Translations under genes and position numbers: made by a program | In this document: positions 40,485 through 48,935 of the stretch, one piece after another | How the letters are laid out: every line of letters starts with the position of its first letter | Position numbering within the stretch: position 1 is the first letter of the stretch | NCBI RefSeq assembly: GCF_000961095.1 | Contig: NZ_CP011058.1 | Location: 372,001-436,000 of the forward strand | Length of the DNA stretch: 64,000 bases | Reading direction: 5' to 3' | DNA from: Paenibacillus beijingensis | Lineage (GTDB): Bacteria > Bacillota > Bacilli > Paenibacillales > Paenibacillaceae | Notes under the pieces: generated by a model | Seen by the model: only the letters and a program-made list of their open reading frames with translations | Told to the model about the DNA's origin: nothing | The model's database searches: none

Positions 40485-41336
40485 TTAACCCCCTGCCACA
40501 AAATGTACCAGTTCGACAACTGCTTCATGACGGAGCTGGGTTTGATCCCATTCATCGCGGTTTACAACGGCGCCGTCAAGCTCGACAACGATTCGTTTAT
40601 TGTGGAGCTCATAGGACTGAACCAGCTGACCCACATTCTGTGAGCGAGTAAAAACTTGCTTGCCGTTAACGGTTACGCGAAGCAGCGAACTGTCAATCGC
40701 TCCGTTTGAACGGGAAACAATCCGGCTTAGGAAATCACGCGTTGTCGCTTCAACGTTACGGCTGCCGACAATGGCGGAAACGGCGCATATCCGTGAGGCT
40801 CCAGCCTGAAGCACATGGTCAACGTTATCGAGTGTAATACCGCCGATCGCAACGAAAGGAATCGTAATTTCCGCCGCCGCTTCGCTGACATAGCTAGTCG
40901 TCACCGCCGCCCGTCCCGGCTTCGTACCGGTTGGGAATACCGGACCGACTCCAATGTAATCGGCCCCGTCCTTTTGGGCCGTTCTGGCCTGATCGATATT
41001 ATGCGTGGAAATCCCGATAATCCGGTCAGGACCTAGTATCCGGCGGGCTTCCGCAAGCGGCAGATCCTCCTGTCCGAGATGTACGCCGTCGGCGTCACAA
41101 GCAAGAGCAACATCCAAATAATCGTTCACGATAAAAGGAACGTTGTAACGCCTTGTGAGTTCGCGCAGCGTCTGCGCTTTTTCCATCAGCTCGGCTTTGG
41201 AGGCTTCCTTGTCGCGAAGCTGAATGCAGTCCGCACCGCCTCTCAGCGCCTCCTCGATCACTTCCGCCACGCTTCTGCCGGGGTGATAGTTTTCGCCTGT
41301 AATGACGTACAGGCGGACATCGTTCATACGGGTCAC
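40485..41336 (-). CDS. thiE: ThiE-ThiS fusion: thiamine-phosphate synthase with C-terminal sulfur carrier
   Basis: A 283-residue two-domain protein. Residues 1-210 are thiamine-phosphate synthase: ADCIQLRDKEASKAELMEKA, VPFIVNDYLDVALACDADGV, HLGQEDLP, GISTHNIDQA, GVGPVFPTGTKPG and FVAIGGITLDN. From about residue 217 a ThiS-like ubiquitin-fold domain follows (LRVTVNGKQVFT...VVELDGAVVNRDEWDQTQL) and ends exactly in the GG tail that ThiF adenylates. No separate thiS gene is present in the operon, so this domain probably serves as the carrier. The GTG at 41336 has AGGAGG seven bases upstream. Confidence 0.92.
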   Translation of the reverse strand: MTRMNDVRLYVITGENYHPGRSVAEVIEEALRGGADCIQLRDKEASKAELMEKAQTLRELTRRYNVPFIVNDYLDVALACDADGVHLGQEDLPLAEARRILGPDRIIGISTHNIDQARTAQKDGADYIGVGPVFPTGTKPGRAAVTTSYVSEAAAEITIPFVAIGGITLDNVDHVLQAGASRICAVSAIVGSRNVEATTRDFLSRIVSRSNGAIDSSLLRVTVNGKQVFTRSQNVGQLVQSYELHNKRIVVELDGAVVNRDEWDQTQLRHEAVVELVHFVAGG

Positions 41337-41351
41337 GTTCAACCCTCCTGA

Positions 41352-42551
41352 TCATAAAGATAATAAATTGCATAATTGCCGGGCACGCTCGGCATCGGAA
41401 GTTCCGTGTACGAGAATTCTTCCATCGGGAAAAATGACCATTTTTTCGGCATTCCCGTTCTCATCCGGATCGGGAAATTCAGCCCGCAACAGATAGGGGT
41501 TTTTCGTTACCGCAAATCCGCGCCGTTCCAGAACATTGTGCAGCTCCGGCAAATGGAAACTTGTACCGAGCTTAACCTGTACCGTATCTCTGCCGCATAG
41601 GGTTACGGCTTCAAGCAATGTGGAAGGTTCAAACTCACTGTCAGCCTCCCCCCCGATGGATGGATTCTCGGCAGCTCCGCTCGCGCCATCGAACTCGTTT
41701 TTCGGCTGATTAACGTCCGATCTGTCCGACTTTATCTGCCGAGGCCCATCGATGCGGGCTGCAGATGACTCGCCGCAGAACGGACAGCTGTGCCGCCCGG
41801 GCGGGAGCTGCGATTCGCGGATGCGAAAATTCCACAAATCTGCGCTAAGCCACGTCCGCCGCAGACCGGCGTCGCTGCCGAGCCACTTTAACGCTTCGGC
41901 AGCCTGCTGGGAAGCGACGAACTCCACCGCTGGAGAAATGACGCCGGCCGTATCGCAAGTTTCCGCGTCGGCGCCTCCTTCTTCGTCTCCGATCAGGCAT
42001 CGCAAGCAAGCCGTACTTCCCGGCAGCAGCGACGCCGTCATGCCGCTTGCACCCGTGACGCCGCCATACAGAAACGGTATTCCATTCCGAAAGCAGTAAT
42101 CGCTGAGCAGCAGACGTGTCGGAGCATTGTCCGTACCGTCCAGCACCAGGTCCACACCTTCGGCGATCGCCGGCAGTGTGTGCCGGTTCAAGTCGGCCAC
42201 ATGGGGGACGATCTTTACGCCGGAATTGATGCGCGCCAATCTTTGGGCAGCGGCAACGGCTTTGGGCAGCATCAGACGTGCGTCCTCTTCATCGAACAAC
42301 GTCTGCCGCTGCAAATTGCTCGGTTCCACATAATCCCTGTCTGCCAGCCGAACCTCGCCGACTCCCGAACGGACCATATGCTGCGCCAGCGAGGCGCCAA
42401 GGGCGCCGCAGCCTGCAATGAGGACGCGCGCCTCGCCCAGCTGCCGTTGTCCCCTCTCGCCTAGAGGGGCAAAGCGAATCTGCCTCGAATATCTCTCCCG
42501 CCAACTCCCGCTGCCGGCTGCATGAGGCCCGGTTTCGTTACTGCCTCGCAT
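41352..42551 (-). CDS. thiF: ThiF-type sulfur carrier adenylyltransferase with C-terminal domain
   Basis: A 399-residue E1-like enzyme. The ATP site reads VLIAGCGALGASLAQHMVRSG, followed by DRDYVEPSNLQRQTLF, DGTDNAPTRLLLSDYC and the GVTGASG stretch. Cysteine pairs CLRC and CPFC are the zinc site. It activates the ThiS C-terminus for sulfur transfer. After a low-complexity linker (residues about 270-310) an extra 85-residue domain (VTLCGRDTVQVKLGTSFHL...VIFPDGRILVHGTSDAE) is attached, seen in some ThiF/MoeB proteins. The ATG overlaps the thiC end by 14 bases. Confidence 0.88.
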   Translation of the reverse strand: MRGSNETGPHAAGSGSWRERYSRQIRFAPLGERGQRQLGEARVLIAGCGALGASLAQHMVRSGVGEVRLADRDYVEPSNLQRQTLFDEEDARLMLPKAVAAAQRLARINSGVKIVPHVADLNRHTLPAIAEGVDLVLDGTDNAPTRLLLSDYCFRNGIPFLYGGVTGASGMTASLLPGSTACLRCLIGDEEGGADAETCDTAGVISPAVEFVASQQAAEALKWLGSDAGLRRTWLSADLWNFRIRESQLPPGRHSCPFCGESSAARIDGPRQIKSDRSDVNQPKNEFDGASGAAENPSIGGEADSEFEPSTLLEAVTLCGRDTVQVKLGTSFHLPELHNVLERRGFAVTKNPYLLRAEFPDPDENGNAEKMVIFPDGRILVHGTSDAERARQLCNLLSL

Positions 42552-44304
42552 AGATGCTTCCGCCTGCCGCTTTGAACGCTTCGGCCTGCTCTTTCATGCC
42601 GGCTTCGATTGCTTCTTCGGAATCGAGGCCTTTGCTTTCGGCATAATCGCGGATATCCTGTGTAATCCGCATGCTGCAGAACTTCGGTCCGCACATGGAG
42701 CAGAAGTGCGCTGACTTCGCCGCTTCCGCCGGCAGCGTCTCGTCATGGTACGACATCGCACGCTCAGGGTCGAGCGACAGGTGGAACTGGTCGCGCCAGC
42801 GGAATTCAAAGCGCGCCTTGGACAACGCGTCGTCGCGCTGCTGTGCGCGCGGATGTCCTTTGGCGAGGTCTGCTGCATGCGCTGCGATTTTATAGGTGAT
42901 GACGCCTTCTTTCACATCTTCTTTGTTCGGCAGCCCCAAATGCTCTTTCGGCGTCACGTAGCACAGCATCGCCGTTCCGAACCATCCGATCATTGCCGCC
43001 CCGATCGCGGACGTAATATGGTCGTAGCCCGGCGCGATATCGGTCGTCAGCGGCCCAAGCGTATAGAAAGGCGCCTCGTCGCATACGGCAAGCTGCCGGT
43101 CCATGTTTTCCTTGATCAAATGCATCGGTACGTGCCCCGGACCTTCGATCATGACCTGAACATCATGCTTCCAGGCGATTTTCGTCAGCTCGCCGAGCGT
43201 GTCGAGCTCCGCAAATTGAGCGTCGTCGTTAGCGTCGGCGATGGAACCCGGACGAAGTCCGTCGCCGAGAGAGAAGGCGACATCGTACTTTTTCATAATT
43301 TCGCAAATGTCTTCAAAATGGGTGTACAGGAAGTTTTCTTTGTGATGTGCCAAACACCAGGCCGCCATAATGGAGCCGCCGCGCGAAACGATGCCCGTCA
43401 CCCGTTTGGCCGTCAGCGGGATGTAGCGCAGCAACACCCCGGCGTGAATCGTGAAATAATCCACCCCTTGCTCCGCCTGCTCGATCAGCGTATCCCGGAA
43501 TACTTCCCAGCTAAGGTCTTCCGCTTTGCCGTCCACTTTCTCCAGCGCCTGATAAATCGGAACGGTACCGACAGGTACAGGGGAATTGCGGATAATCCAC
43601 TCGCGCGTCGTATGAATGTTTTTGCCCGTCGACAAATCCATAATCGTATCCGCGCCCCAACGGGTCGCCCACGTCATCTTCTCGACTTCCTCATCAATGG
43701 AGGAAGCAACGGCCGAATTGCCGATGTTGGCATTGATTTTGACATGAAAATGCCGCCCGATAATCATCGGCTCGCTCTCGGGGTGGTTAATGTTCGACGG
43801 AATGATCGCGCGTCCGGCCGCCACCTCGCTGCGCACAAACTCCGGCGACATGCCTTCGCGAATCGCGATAAACTCCATCTCCGGCGTCACAATGCCTTGA
43901 CGGGCATAATGGAGCTGCGTCACGTTGCGCCCTTGTGCCGCCCGCAACGGCAAGCGGTTCAAGCCGGGAAAGACCTCCGCACCTTTCTCTGCGGCGCGCT
44001 CCTGGCTTGCAAAGCCATTATCCTCCGGCTTGATCGTGCGTCCTTCATATGCCTCCACATCCCCCCGCTCTTCGATCCATCCGCGGCGAAGCGGATGAAG
44101 TCCGCGGCGGATGTCGGCCTCAAAGCTCGTATCCGTGTATGGTCCGCTCGCATCGTACACCCGCAGCGGCTTGTTCGCTGTCTTCTCGCCTCTCAGTTCG
44201 CTCGGCGACAATTCAATTTCTCTCATCGGTACCCGTATATCTTCTCTTGAACCCGTTTCATATACTTTGCGGCTGCCCGGCAGCGGTGTCGTTAAAATCG
44301 CCAT
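42538..44304 (-). CDS. thiC: Phosphomethylpyrimidine synthase
   Basis: A 588-residue radical-SAM enzyme that rearranges aminoimidazole ribotide to HMP-phosphate. Key segments are NINHPESEPMIIGRHFHVKI, GADTIMDLSTGKNIHTTREW, SLGDGLRPGSIADANDDAQF, VMIEGPGHVPMHLI and the C-terminal [4Fe-4S] motif FCSMCGPKFCSM. GGGAGG lies nine bases before ATG 44304; this site is also the arm of a hairpin. It is the first gene of the thiamine operon and is preceded by a TPP riboswitch. Confidence 0.96.
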   Translation of the reverse strand: MAILTTPLPGSRKVYETGSREDIRVPMREIELSPSELRGEKTANKPLRVYDASGPYTDTSFEADIRRGLHPLRRGWIEERGDVEAYEGRTIKPEDNGFASQERAAEKGAEVFPGLNRLPLRAAQGRNVTQLHYARQGIVTPEMEFIAIREGMSPEFVRSEVAAGRAIIPSNINHPESEPMIIGRHFHVKINANIGNSAVASSIDEEVEKMTWATRWGADTIMDLSTGKNIHTTREWIIRNSPVPVGTVPIYQALEKVDGKAEDLSWEVFRDTLIEQAEQGVDYFTIHAGVLLRYIPLTAKRVTGIVSRGGSIMAAWCLAHHKENFLYTHFEDICEIMKKYDVAFSLGDGLRPGSIADANDDAQFAELDTLGELTKIAWKHDVQVMIEGPGHVPMHLIKENMDRQLAVCDEAPFYTLGPLTTDIAPGYDHITSAIGAAMIGWFGTAMLCYVTPKEHLGLPNKEDVKEGVITYKIAAHAADLAKGHPRAQQRDDALSKARFEFRWRDQFHLSLDPERAMSYHDETLPAEAAKSAHFCSMCGPKFCSMRITQDIRDYAESKGLDSEEAIEAGMKEQAEAFKAAGGSIYARQ

Positions 44305-44305
44305 T

Positions 44306-44347
44306 AAAAAAAACCTCCCAGCAGATATTGGATAATCCGCTAGGAGG
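44306..44347 (-). promoter_or_regulatory. Hairpin sequestering the thiC ribosome-binding site
   Basis: On the minus strand CCTCCTAGCGGAT pairs with ATCTGCTGGGAGG across an eight-base loop, and a T8 run follows directly before the start codon. The Shine-Dalgarno GGGAGG is the 3' arm. It can act both as a terminator and as an RBS lock. Confidence 0.6.
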
Positions 44348-44516
44348 CTCATTAACGTAGATTGAGAATCGGCCTAGTTCGACACAAAGTTGACCCTAAT
44401 GAGCCGTACGAATCCGTTTCGCTGCGTCAACCATGCTGAAAGAAGCGCCATTAAGCAAATCTCCCAAGCATTTTTCCGCCGCTACAGCTTTTGACCGTAC
44501 CTCTCATTCGTCAAAA
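44348..44516 (-). other. Leader segment between TPP terminator and thiC hairpin
   Basis: Non-coding leader. It includes GGCTCATTA (44346-44354) complementary to TAATGAGCC (44397-44405), whose pairing would compete with the edge of the thiC hairpin. Confidence 0.4.
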
Positions 44517-44540
44517 AAGCCGCCCCGACGAAGGAGCGGC
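44517..44540 (-). terminator. Riboswitch-linked intrinsic terminator
   Basis: GCCGCTCC-TTCG-TCGGGGCGGC followed by T6 on the minus strand, 28 bases after the TPP aptamer. It is the expected expression platform. Confidence 0.85.
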
Positions 44541-44567
44541 TGAAATGTGTCAAACGCGCACACAATT

Positions 44568-44655
44568 CCACTTTCCTACGCTGGCATGACCCAGATCAGG
44601 TTCTAAGGGACCAAAGCAAATGCTTTATCTCAGCCCATACAGGCGCCCCTAGTGG
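44568..44655 (-). ncRNA. TPP riboswitch (THI element)
   Basis: Read leftward it shows the conserved elements in order: CCACTAGGGGCGCC, GGGCTGAGATAAAGC, CCCTTAGAACCTGATCTGG, then TCATGCCAGCGTAGG and GAAAGTGG. The CTGAGA and GAACCTGATCTGG cores bind thiamine pyrophosphate. It controls the six-gene thiamine operon. Confidence 0.97.
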
Positions 44656-44668
44656 ATTTCCTTGTTTG

Positions 44669-44698
44669 ACTATAATCCTCTCGGCTGCGGTTTGTCAA
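44669..44698 (-). promoter_or_regulatory. Sigma-A promoter of the thiamine operon
   Basis: TTGACA (44693-44698) and TATAGT (44669-44674) on the minus strand are 18 bases apart, ending 14 bases before the riboswitch. Confidence 0.85.
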
Positions 44699-44716
44699 CC
44701 TTTCAAGTGCAGCTTT

Positions 44717-45877
44717 TCAAGTGGGACTGTCCTCCTGAAGAAGCGACAGCCAGCGGCGTGCCGTATTTTCCCAAGTGAACTGCCGCTCGATTCTTTCGCG
44801 GCCGCTGCGGCCCATGTTGATCCTCAATTCTTCATCTTTCAATAACTGAAGCAAACGCTCCGCAAGCTCCTCCTCCATCCGGTCGGGGAGCACCAAATAT
44901 CCCGTCTCTTCGTGCACGACGACTTCTTTTATGCCGCCTGCACGTGAAGCGACGACCGGTATCCCGCACGCCATCGCTTCCACGTTGACCAAACCAAACG
45001 CTTCCCTTGCCCCCGACGGCACGACGGCCACATCCGCTGCCAAAAACCAGTCCGGTACTTCGTGATAAGGCACATAGGGAACGAATCGTACATGATGCGG
45101 ATACTTTTTGCCAAGCCGCTGCAGCCCTCTGCTGTAACTTGTCGTCCGGTGTGAGCCGTAAAATGGGCTGCCCACGATGACCAACAGCACGTCCGGATGA
45201 CAGGCAATGAGCCGAGGCATTATGCGCAGCAGATGATGGACGCCCTTGTAAGGCACCACCCTCCCCATATACAACACGACGCTGCGCCCTTCCCATTTTC
45301 GCGCCGATCTAAGCCGCTCCCGTCTTTCCTCTCCTTCCGGCGAATGCCGGGAAAGAAACCGCGACGGCTCCACCCCGATATGAACGACGCGCAGCTTGGA
45401 CGCCGCTTCCGGAACCCTCTCCGCTACCGCCTCGCGCAAAAACTCGCTGTTCACAATAATCCGGTCTGCCAGCAGAAAGCTGCGCCGCAGCGAGGAAAGC
45501 GAAATCGCTTTAGGGCTAATAAAAGTCGTGGAATGCAGATTGAGCCATATTTTTGAATTCGGGTACCGTTTTTTTATTTTCTCTATATTCTTGGGACGGT
45601 TTTCCACTTGGACGATATCGGGCATGAACGACCGGATCGCCCTGCATATCCGCGCGATATACATACTTTTGTCCCCTGCCGGAAAACGTTCGCATCTGAC
45701 GCCGCCAACATTGCCAATCCGTTTCAGCTTGCGGCCCGTCCGGCCATAAATCCGTACGGTAACCTCTGATTGGAGCAGCGGCGCCATCTTTTCAATCACC
45801 CGCTCCACGGAGCTGCTGCCCGGCGATGGAATCGGGAACGAACCCGGTGTCACAAAGGCGACTTTCGGTTTCGTCAT
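44717..45877 (-). CDS. GT4-family glycosyltransferase, spore-coat type
   Basis: A 386-residue GT-B enzyme. The N-terminal half has VAFVTPGSFPIPSPGSSSVERVIEKMAP and VQVENRPKNIEKIK; the C-terminal half holds VVLYMGRVVPYKGVHHLLRIMP and the nucleotide-sugar motif GAREAFGLVNVEAMACGIPVVAS. It resembles CotSA-like GT4 proteins of Bacillales coats, but a capsule or cell-wall role is possible. ATG 45877 is preferred (AGGAAGGAG eleven bases upstream). It is separated from thiC by the riboswitch region and has its own transcript. Confidence 0.8.
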   Translation of the reverse strand: MTKPKVAFVTPGSFPIPSPGSSSVERVIEKMAPLLQSEVTVRIYGRTGRKLKRIGNVGGVRCERFPAGDKSMYIARICRAIRSFMPDIVQVENRPKNIEKIKKRYPNSKIWLNLHSTTFISPKAISLSSLRRSFLLADRIIVNSEFLREAVAERVPEAASKLRVVHIGVEPSRFLSRHSPEGEERRERLRSARKWEGRSVVLYMGRVVPYKGVHHLLRIMPRLIACHPDVLLVIVGSPFYGSHRTTSYSRGLQRLGKKYPHHVRFVPYVPYHEVPDWFLAADVAVVPSGAREAFGLVNVEAMACGIPVVASRAGGIKEVVVHEETGYLVLPDRMEEELAERLLQLLKDEELRINMGRSGRERIERQFTWENTARRWLSLLQEDSPT

Positions 45878-46081
45878 CGGTCGTTTGTCTCCTTCCTGGC
45901 ACAAATGCTACACCAGCGTATGCTTGACGGACAGGTTTGGTCACGCTTGACCGCGCCTGTCTTGCCCCGAGTTGAAACGGAAGGGTAAAGGGCGGCTTTT
46001 GCCCGAACTAACGCAGGCGGATAGCTGCATAACGATGCATGAAATTGGTAAAATCGTGGCGATTGATTTGTGAGGCAGGTT

Positions 46082-46933
46082 ATGGCAAACTTATGCGAGA
46101 CGATATTGGCTATGCCCAGTAAAGTGAGAGGACGTGAAGATACGGGCATGATGAAGTGGCTGCTTCGTTCCATGACTGAATTAAGCTCGCGCAAATGGAT
46201 TTCCAGACTGACGGGCCGGTTTGCCCAGTCGCCAGCCAGCCGCCGGTTTATTCCGCGCTTTGCCCGGATGTACGGAATCCGCGTAGAAGAAGCGGAAAAA
46301 ACGATGGCGGAATATGCAACGCTGAATGAATTTTTCACGCGGCGGCTGCGCCCCGGCATGAGGACGATCGACTCGTCTCCGGACGCGCTGGTCAGCCCGG
46401 TTGACGCTCTCGTCACCGGAGCGGGGCCAATCGAAAAGGGACTCCTTCTAAATGTCAAAGGGCAGGACTACACGATTGAGGAGCTGCTCAACCGTTCGCC
46501 CCGGCTGGAAAATTATATACACGGATTTTATATGGTGCTTTATTTAAGTCCGACGGATTATCATCGCATTCATTCCCCGGTAAACGGCACCGTTGTCGAA
46601 CGTGAACATGTGCCGGGAAAAGTATATCCCGTCAACGAATTCGGACTGCGTCACATGCGCAAAGTACTAAGCCGCAACGAGCGGCTGATTACGTACATAC
46701 AGCACGGAAAAGGCGAAATCGCCGTCGTTAAGGTCGGAGCGATGAATGTGAGCAGCATCCGTTATGCCGAGCCGAAGCGGGACGCATTGGCGAAAGGCGA
46801 CGAGCTGGCATACTTCGAATTCGGTTCCACAGTCGTTCTGCTGACGGAAGAAAACACATTCCAACCCCGCGAAGATTTAAAGCCCGGGCTGAAGGTGAAA
46901 ATGGGCGAGCTGCTCGGCCGGCTGTCGGATTGA
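46082..46933 (+). CDS. psd: Phosphatidylserine decarboxylase proenzyme
   Basis: A 283-residue pyruvoyl enzyme that converts phosphatidylserine to phosphatidylethanolamine at the membrane. It has the conserved LNEFFTRRLRPGMR, the aspartate of SPVDALVTGAG, the histidine-rich LSPTDYHRIHSPVNG, and the self-cleavage site FEFGSTVVLL, where the GST serine becomes the pyruvoyl group. GAGG six bases before ATG 46082 defines the start; a GTG four codons upstream is an alternative. No pssA partner is in the window. Confidence 0.93.
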   Translation: MANLCETILAMPSKVRGREDTGMMKWLLRSMTELSSRKWISRLTGRFAQSPASRRFIPRFARMYGIRVEEAEKTMAEYATLNEFFTRRLRPGMRTIDSSPDALVSPVDALVTGAGPIEKGLLLNVKGQDYTIEELLNRSPRLENYIHGFYMVLYLSPTDYHRIHSPVNGTVVEREHVPGKVYPVNEFGLRHMRKVLSRNERLITYIQHGKGEIAVVKVGAMNVSSIRYAEPKRDALAKGDELAYFEFGSTVVLLTEENTFQPREDLKPGLKVKMGELLGRLSD

Positions 46934-47013
46934 ATCCGCAGCCGGTTTTTTTCTAATTTTCTCTTGGTGCCGGTACTCCCGCCTAACAACTGCTGCTTTT
47001 TGCGATCTTTTGG
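46934..47013. other. Intergenic spacer after psd
   Basis: A short AT-rich spacer; no gene, and no clear terminator was recognised. Confidence 0.3.
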
Positions 47014-47166
47014 ATACTATCCCGCTCACTCAGGAAACCTTAGGGTTCGGGGTTAGTGATTAGAGATTAGAAATTTGAGATTTGAAATTAGGTATTAGAG
47101 TATCTCCCTTTCGAAAGAGGGTTCGTTAAGTTTGTACCGTAACTTCCTGAGTAAAAGGGATAGTGC
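47014..47166. mobile_element. MITE-like element with IS-type terminal inverted repeats
   Basis: The ends ACTATCCCGCTCACTCAGGA (47016-47035) and, inverted, ACTATCCCTTTTACTCAGGA (47145-47164) match the terminal repeats of the IS1595-like relic at 35.7-36.7 kb. About 100 bases of simple-sequence DNA lie between (GATTAGAGATTAGA-type repeats and a CCCTTTCGAAAGAGGG hairpin). There is no coding capacity, so it would need a transposase in trans. Confidence 0.65.
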
Positions 47167-47349
47167 CCGCAGGCTCATAAAACCAATACCTGTTAGTCAA
47201 GCAATCCATCCCCATTTCTCGTTTTCCGGACTTCCTCACCTTCCCGGACTAATTCTTTTGTTGACCCACTTCGGAAAACTGTTCCGACCGACCGGTCCAG
47301 ATGCCGGATTTTTCAGGACCTGATGCCGGATTTTCGTCATATTCGATTG
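47167..47349. other. Intergenic stretch before the mocR end
   Basis: Non-coding; contains two copies of GATGCCGGATTTTTC-type sequence 20 bases apart near 47299 and 47321. No gene. Confidence 0.35.
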
Positions 47350-48876
47350 CTATAACCCGAGTTTGTGTGCGATCGCCCGGATTCGCTGCATACCGGCTGA
47401 TATCTCGTCCTCGGTTAAATGACCGAAACCGAACGTGCCGCCGCTTTCGAGCGGCTTGTCGTGCCAATTGCCGGCGCCATCGCTCCAGCCCAGCCCTTCG
47501 CTGAGACAGGCATTTAGAAATGCGGAATACGAATCTTGTTCTCCTTTCCATGCGACATATTGATGAAGGCCCGAATTGGCCGGAACGAAAGAAAACATCC
47601 CGCCGGGAAGCCGCCGTAGCCCCTGCTGCAGTGCCGCGAGTCGCCTGCCGTAATGCCGGCGCATTCTGCGCAAGTGACGTCCGTAACCTCCGCTGCCCAT
47701 AAAACGCGATAGTGCCCCCTGCTCCGTCAACCCTGCCGTGGACGGCTCGAACAACGATTTTGCCCTGCGAAAAGGTTCGGACAGCCACGGCGGAAGTACG
47801 GCGTAGCCGATACGAAGGCCGGAAAACATCGTTTTGGAAAAGGTGCCGATGTACACGACACGCTCCTGCCTGTCAAGCGACTTAAGCGGTTCAACGGGGC
47901 GACCTCCATATCGGAATTCACTGTCATAGTCATCCTCCACGATAAGCGCGCCGCGCTCAGCCGCCCAATGAAGAAGCGCCGTTCTGCGCTGGTGGCTGAG
48001 TACCGCTCCGGTCGGAAACTGCCTGCTGGGCGTTACGAACAGCAAGCTCGAATCCCAATGCCTAGGGACGATTCCTTGCTCATCGACGGAAGCGGATACG
48101 ACTGCGCCGCCTGCCGCCGATACCGCCCGTTTAAATCCGCGGTAACAGGGATTTTCCAGTACGACCGAGATTCCCGGCTCTACCAGCAGCTGACAAAGAA
48201 TACCGACCGCCTGCATGGAGCCATTAGTGAGTACAATATGCTCCGGCGATGCGACAATTCCGCGTTCCCGCCGAAGTTCCGAGGCAATTTTGCTGCGGAG
48301 CTGGAAGTCGCCTTCGGTCGGATTATCTTTTGCTAGCTTCGCGGTTCCGCTCTGGCGCACTTCTGCGTACATGCAGCTTTTCCACTCCGCCGTCGGAAAC
48401 AATCGCTCATCCGTCAATCCAGCCGAAAAAAGCTGTCCGCGCTCTTCTCCTACGGTTCGACCTTCCGTCTCATGAGTTGCCAACAGGCGCCTGGCCCATG
48501 CTGTCCCCGCAAACGAAAAGCCGTCCCGATTGGGACTTGCTGCAGATGACTCGGCGATAACATTTTTAACCGGAGAACTTTTCGCAGCCGCATGCCGTAT
48601 AGGGCCGGAGTCCGGCGGCCGGTAGGCGGTGAAGGTGCCGCTCCCTTTACGGGCGGTGACGTATCCTTCGGAGTACAGCATATCGTAGGCCTCAGTGACG
48701 ACGCCTCTGGAGACTCCGTACATTGCGGCCAAACTGCGTGAGGAAGGAAGCCGGGTGCCATAAGGGAGCTGTCCGGACAAAATCGCTTCGCGCAGCGATT
48801 CATAGAACGCCATATGTTTCGTTCCCGCATCCAGCAGGAAGCGATCGTAAGCAAGTCTAAATTCGAACAATATCAT
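47350..48876 (-). CDS. MocR-family PLP-dependent transcriptional regulator
   Basis: A 508-residue fusion of a GntR winged helix (ILSGQLPYGTRLPSSRSLAA then YGVSRGVVTEAYDMLYSEGY) and an aminotransferase-like domain. The latter retains NGSMQAVGILCQLL, VVLENPCYRGFKRAV, VEDDYDSEFRYGG and the PLP lysine context GTFSKTMFSGLRIGY. MocR proteins sense PLP or an amino compound. ATG 48876 is used; a TTG two codons later has better spacing from AGGAGG. It is divergent from an FMN split-barrel gene, a common pairing for PdxR-like regulators. Confidence 0.88.
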   Translation of the reverse strand: MILFEFRLAYDRFLLDAGTKHMAFYESLREAILSGQLPYGTRLPSSRSLAAMYGVSRGVVTEAYDMLYSEGYVTARKGSGTFTAYRPPDSGPIRHAAAKSSPVKNVIAESSAASPNRDGFSFAGTAWARRLLATHETEGRTVGEERGQLFSAGLTDERLFPTAEWKSCMYAEVRQSGTAKLAKDNPTEGDFQLRSKIASELRRERGIVASPEHIVLTNGSMQAVGILCQLLVEPGISVVLENPCYRGFKRAVSAAGGAVVSASVDEQGIVPRHWDSSLLFVTPSRQFPTGAVLSHQRRTALLHWAAERGALIVEDDYDSEFRYGGRPVEPLKSLDRQERVVYIGTFSKTMFSGLRIGYAVLPPWLSEPFRRAKSLFEPSTAGLTEQGALSRFMGSGGYGRHLRRMRRHYGRRLAALQQGLRRLPGGMFSFVPANSGLHQYVAWKGEQDSYSAFLNACLSEGLGWSDGAGNWHDKPLESGGTFGFGHLTEDEISAGMQRIRAIAHKLGL

Positions 48877-48901
48877 TCCCCTCCTCTGGCCCAACTTTAA
48901 C

Positions 48902-48935
48902 ATAGTGGACTATTAAAATCGATAGAATGTGGACC
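48902..48935. promoter_or_regulatory. Candidate MocR/PdxR binding repeats
   Basis: Two direct copies of a GTGGAC core, ATAGTGGACTA (48902-48912) and GAATGTGGACC (48925-48935), are spaced 23 bases apart just upstream of the regulator. The first resembles the AAAGTGGWCTA motif described for PdxR proteins. Confidence 0.45.

Noticed and set aside
42745..44250. 501-codon plus-strand frame opposite thiC
   Set aside because: It is an antisense shadow of the highly conserved thiC gene, rich in arginine and histidine as expected for such artefacts.
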